This document shows, one piece after another, positions 63,008 to 64,000 of a stretch of 64,000 nt of DNA (its first letter is position 1; each line of letters opens with the position of its first letter). Position numbers and translations under genes: made by a program. Origin of the DNA: Coprobacter secundus (lineage in GTDB: Bacteria; Bacteroidota; Bacteroidia; Bacteroidales; Coprobacteraceae); NCBI GenBank assembly GCA_000803105.1, contig JTDA01000007.1:1-64000 (forward strand). The letters are read 5' to 3'. Under the pieces are notes generated by a model. The model saw only the letters and a program-made list of their open reading frames with translations. It had not been told where the DNA came from and ran no database searches.

Positions 63008-63033
63008 TATTGATTTTAAAATAGTGACGAACT

Positions 63034-63489
63034 TTATTCGTCGAGCGATTTTTTAATATTGTTGAAAACCTTATTAAGTAAATTTTGCGCTGTTTCTACC
63101 TCTTCATTCGTAAACCCTTGCAAAGCAGCATCTCTGGTTTCTGTAACGATAGATTGAGTCGCTTCGTCCAGCTCTCTGCCTTTCTCGGTCAGAGTAATAA
63201 TATTTATACGTCTATCCTCCCGGCTGGCCGACCGTACCACCAACCCTTGTTTTTCCAAATTATCAATAAGACGTGTCATACTGGGTTTGTCTTTAAAAGT
63301 GGCATTACACAATTCTTGCTGATTGACACCATCTTTTAACCATAAGTAATAAAGCACAGTCCATTGTTCCGGTGTAATATCTATATTTTCTTTACGAAAA
63401 CTACGATAAAGCTTCCGATTAATAGCTGCAGATATCTTGCCGCTCAGAACGACAAATACAGTTTCAATATCTAACGACGAAAAGTTCAT
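63034..63489 (-). CDS. MarR-family transcriptional regulator
   Basis: 151 aa. Winged helix with WTVLYYLWLKDGVNQQELCNATFKDKPSMTRLIDNLEKQGLVVRSASREDRRINIITLTEKGREL, all typical of MarR. It probably represses its own operon with the hydrolase. A TACCTTTG box (minus, 63512-63519) is a candidate -7 element. Divergent from rpsF. Confidence 0.92.
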   Translation of the reverse strand: MNFSSLDIETVFVVLSGKISAAINRKLYRSFRKENIDITPEQWTVLYYLWLKDGVNQQELCNATFKDKPSMTRLIDNLEKQGLVVRSASREDRRINIITLTEKGRELDEATQSIVTETRDAALQGFTNEEVETAQNLLNKVFNNIKKSLDE

Positions 63490-63615
63490 AAGGTAATAAT
63501 TGTTTAGGCAACAAAGGTAAGTTTTTTTGTCCTATTAAGAAAGGGCTATCGTAAAAAAAATGTTACGAGCAATCTGTAAATAAAGGGGGGAAAGTATAAA
63601 ATTTGTCGAAATATC

Positions 63616-63645
63616 TTGCAGGTATATAAATAATTACTACCTTTG
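63616..63645 (+). promoter_or_regulatory. Promoter of rpsF
   Basis: TTG (63616-63618) and TACCTTTG (63638-63645) are 19 bp apart, matching the Bacteroidetes consensus, 46 bp before the rpsF start. Confidence 0.85.
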
Positions 63646-63691
63646 CACCGCATTAGAAAAATTTTAAACAAACAAGTTAATTTGAATGAGT

Positions 63692-64000
63692 ATGAATCAT
63701 TATGAAACCGTTTTCATTTTAACTCCCGTTTTATCTGACGTACAGATGAAGGAAGCGGTAGACAAATTCAAAGAAGTTTTAGTATCGGAAGGTGCTGAGA
63801 TTATCAATGAAGAAAACTGGGGATTGCGCAAACTGGCTTATCCTATCCAAAAAAAGTCAACTGGTTTTTATCAGTTATTGGAATTTAACGCAGATCCGTC
63901 TGTTATCGCTAAATTGGAAATCAATTTCCGTCGGGACGAACGAGTTATCCGTTTCTTGACATTCAAAATGGATAAGTTCGCTGCAGAATACGCTGCAAAA
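63692..64000 (+). CDS. rpsF: 30S ribosomal protein S6 (right end cut by window)
   Basis: 103 codons present. MNHYETVFILTPVLSDVQMKEAVDKFKEVL and GAEIINEENWGLRKLAYPIQKKSTGFYQLLEFN are clearly S6; RRDERVIRFLTFKMDKFAAEYAAK is near the C-terminus. An ATG two codons earlier (63686) is possible, but the chosen one matches the family start. It binds S18 and 16S rRNA; rpsR and rplI usually follow and would lie beyond the edge. Confidence 0.95.
   Translation, partial: MNHYETVFILTPVLSDVQMKEAVDKFKEVLVSEGAEIINEENWGLRKLAYPIQKKSTGFYQLLEFNADPSVIAKLEINFRRDERVIRFLTFKMDKFAAEYAAK

Noticed and set aside
1..64000. CRISPR arrays, tRNA or rRNA genes, insertion sequences
   Set aside because: I saw no regularly spaced repeats, no tRNA-like cloverleaf with a conserved T-arm and no transposase or integrase reading frame.

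Overview
The window looks like chromosomal DNA of a Bacteroidales bacterium. The gene families are typical of that order (SusD-like lipoproteins, BspA-type leucine-rich repeats, LytTR/LytS two-component pairs, many exported lipoproteins), and several promoters fit the Bacteroidetes TTG-N19/20-TAnnTTTG pattern. Two exported proteins end in domains that resemble type IX secretion sorting signals. This favours a T9SS-bearing lineage (Barnesiella/Coprobacter/Parabacteroides-like) over Bacteroides proper; the genus is an inference. The window holds no rRNA, tRNA, CRISPR array, transposase or prophage that I can recognise. Its right edge cuts the ribosomal protein S6 gene.

Layout. 0.3-8.5 kb: a lipoprotein joining a DUF1080-like and a PHP-like domain, a 2-hydroxyacid dehydrogenase, a lipoprotein, and the dnaG-natA-natB operon. 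8.7-16.9 kb: a secreted surface protein, then two co-oriented units (flavodoxin-acetyltransferase-DUF418-MATE and DUF3737-patB) that carry the same 35-bp operator at the same distance from their -10-like boxes. 17-21.5 kb: umuDC, small hypotheticals and a FISUMP-like lipoprotein. 21.7-27 kb: an sRNA-like repeat, a lipoprotein esterase, a GH84 hexosaminidase and an acyltransferase. 27.4-34.2 kb: a Crp-like regulator, the N-degron operon clpS-clpA-aat, a GT23-like transferase, a second sRNA-like repeat and a split chromate transporter. 34.3-40.9 kb: a six-gene TolC-MacA-MacB-MacB-LytS-LytTR unit. 41-47.5 kb: a BspA-like surface protein, an ECF sigma cassette and an LTA-synthase-like phosphotransferase. 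47.7-55.5 kb: a thioesterase, fur-purA, an AlkD-like glycosylase, DPP III and an orphan FAS1/SusD-like fusion. 55.7-64 kb: an outer-membrane barrel, MgtC, an MFS transporter, a large FAD/Fe-S dehydrogenase, a MarR-hydrolase pair and rpsF.

The main unexplained signal is a family of about nine dispersed, quasi-palindromic elements of about 130-190 bp with matching ends. They lie in intergenic DNA, nearly always just downstream of a stop codon, and in two cases they supply the stop codon. All those I found read in the same direction whatever the strand of the neighbouring gene. A second repeat, present twice, looks like a promoter-driven small RNA on the minus strand that ends in a GGTTGTC/GACAACC terminator.
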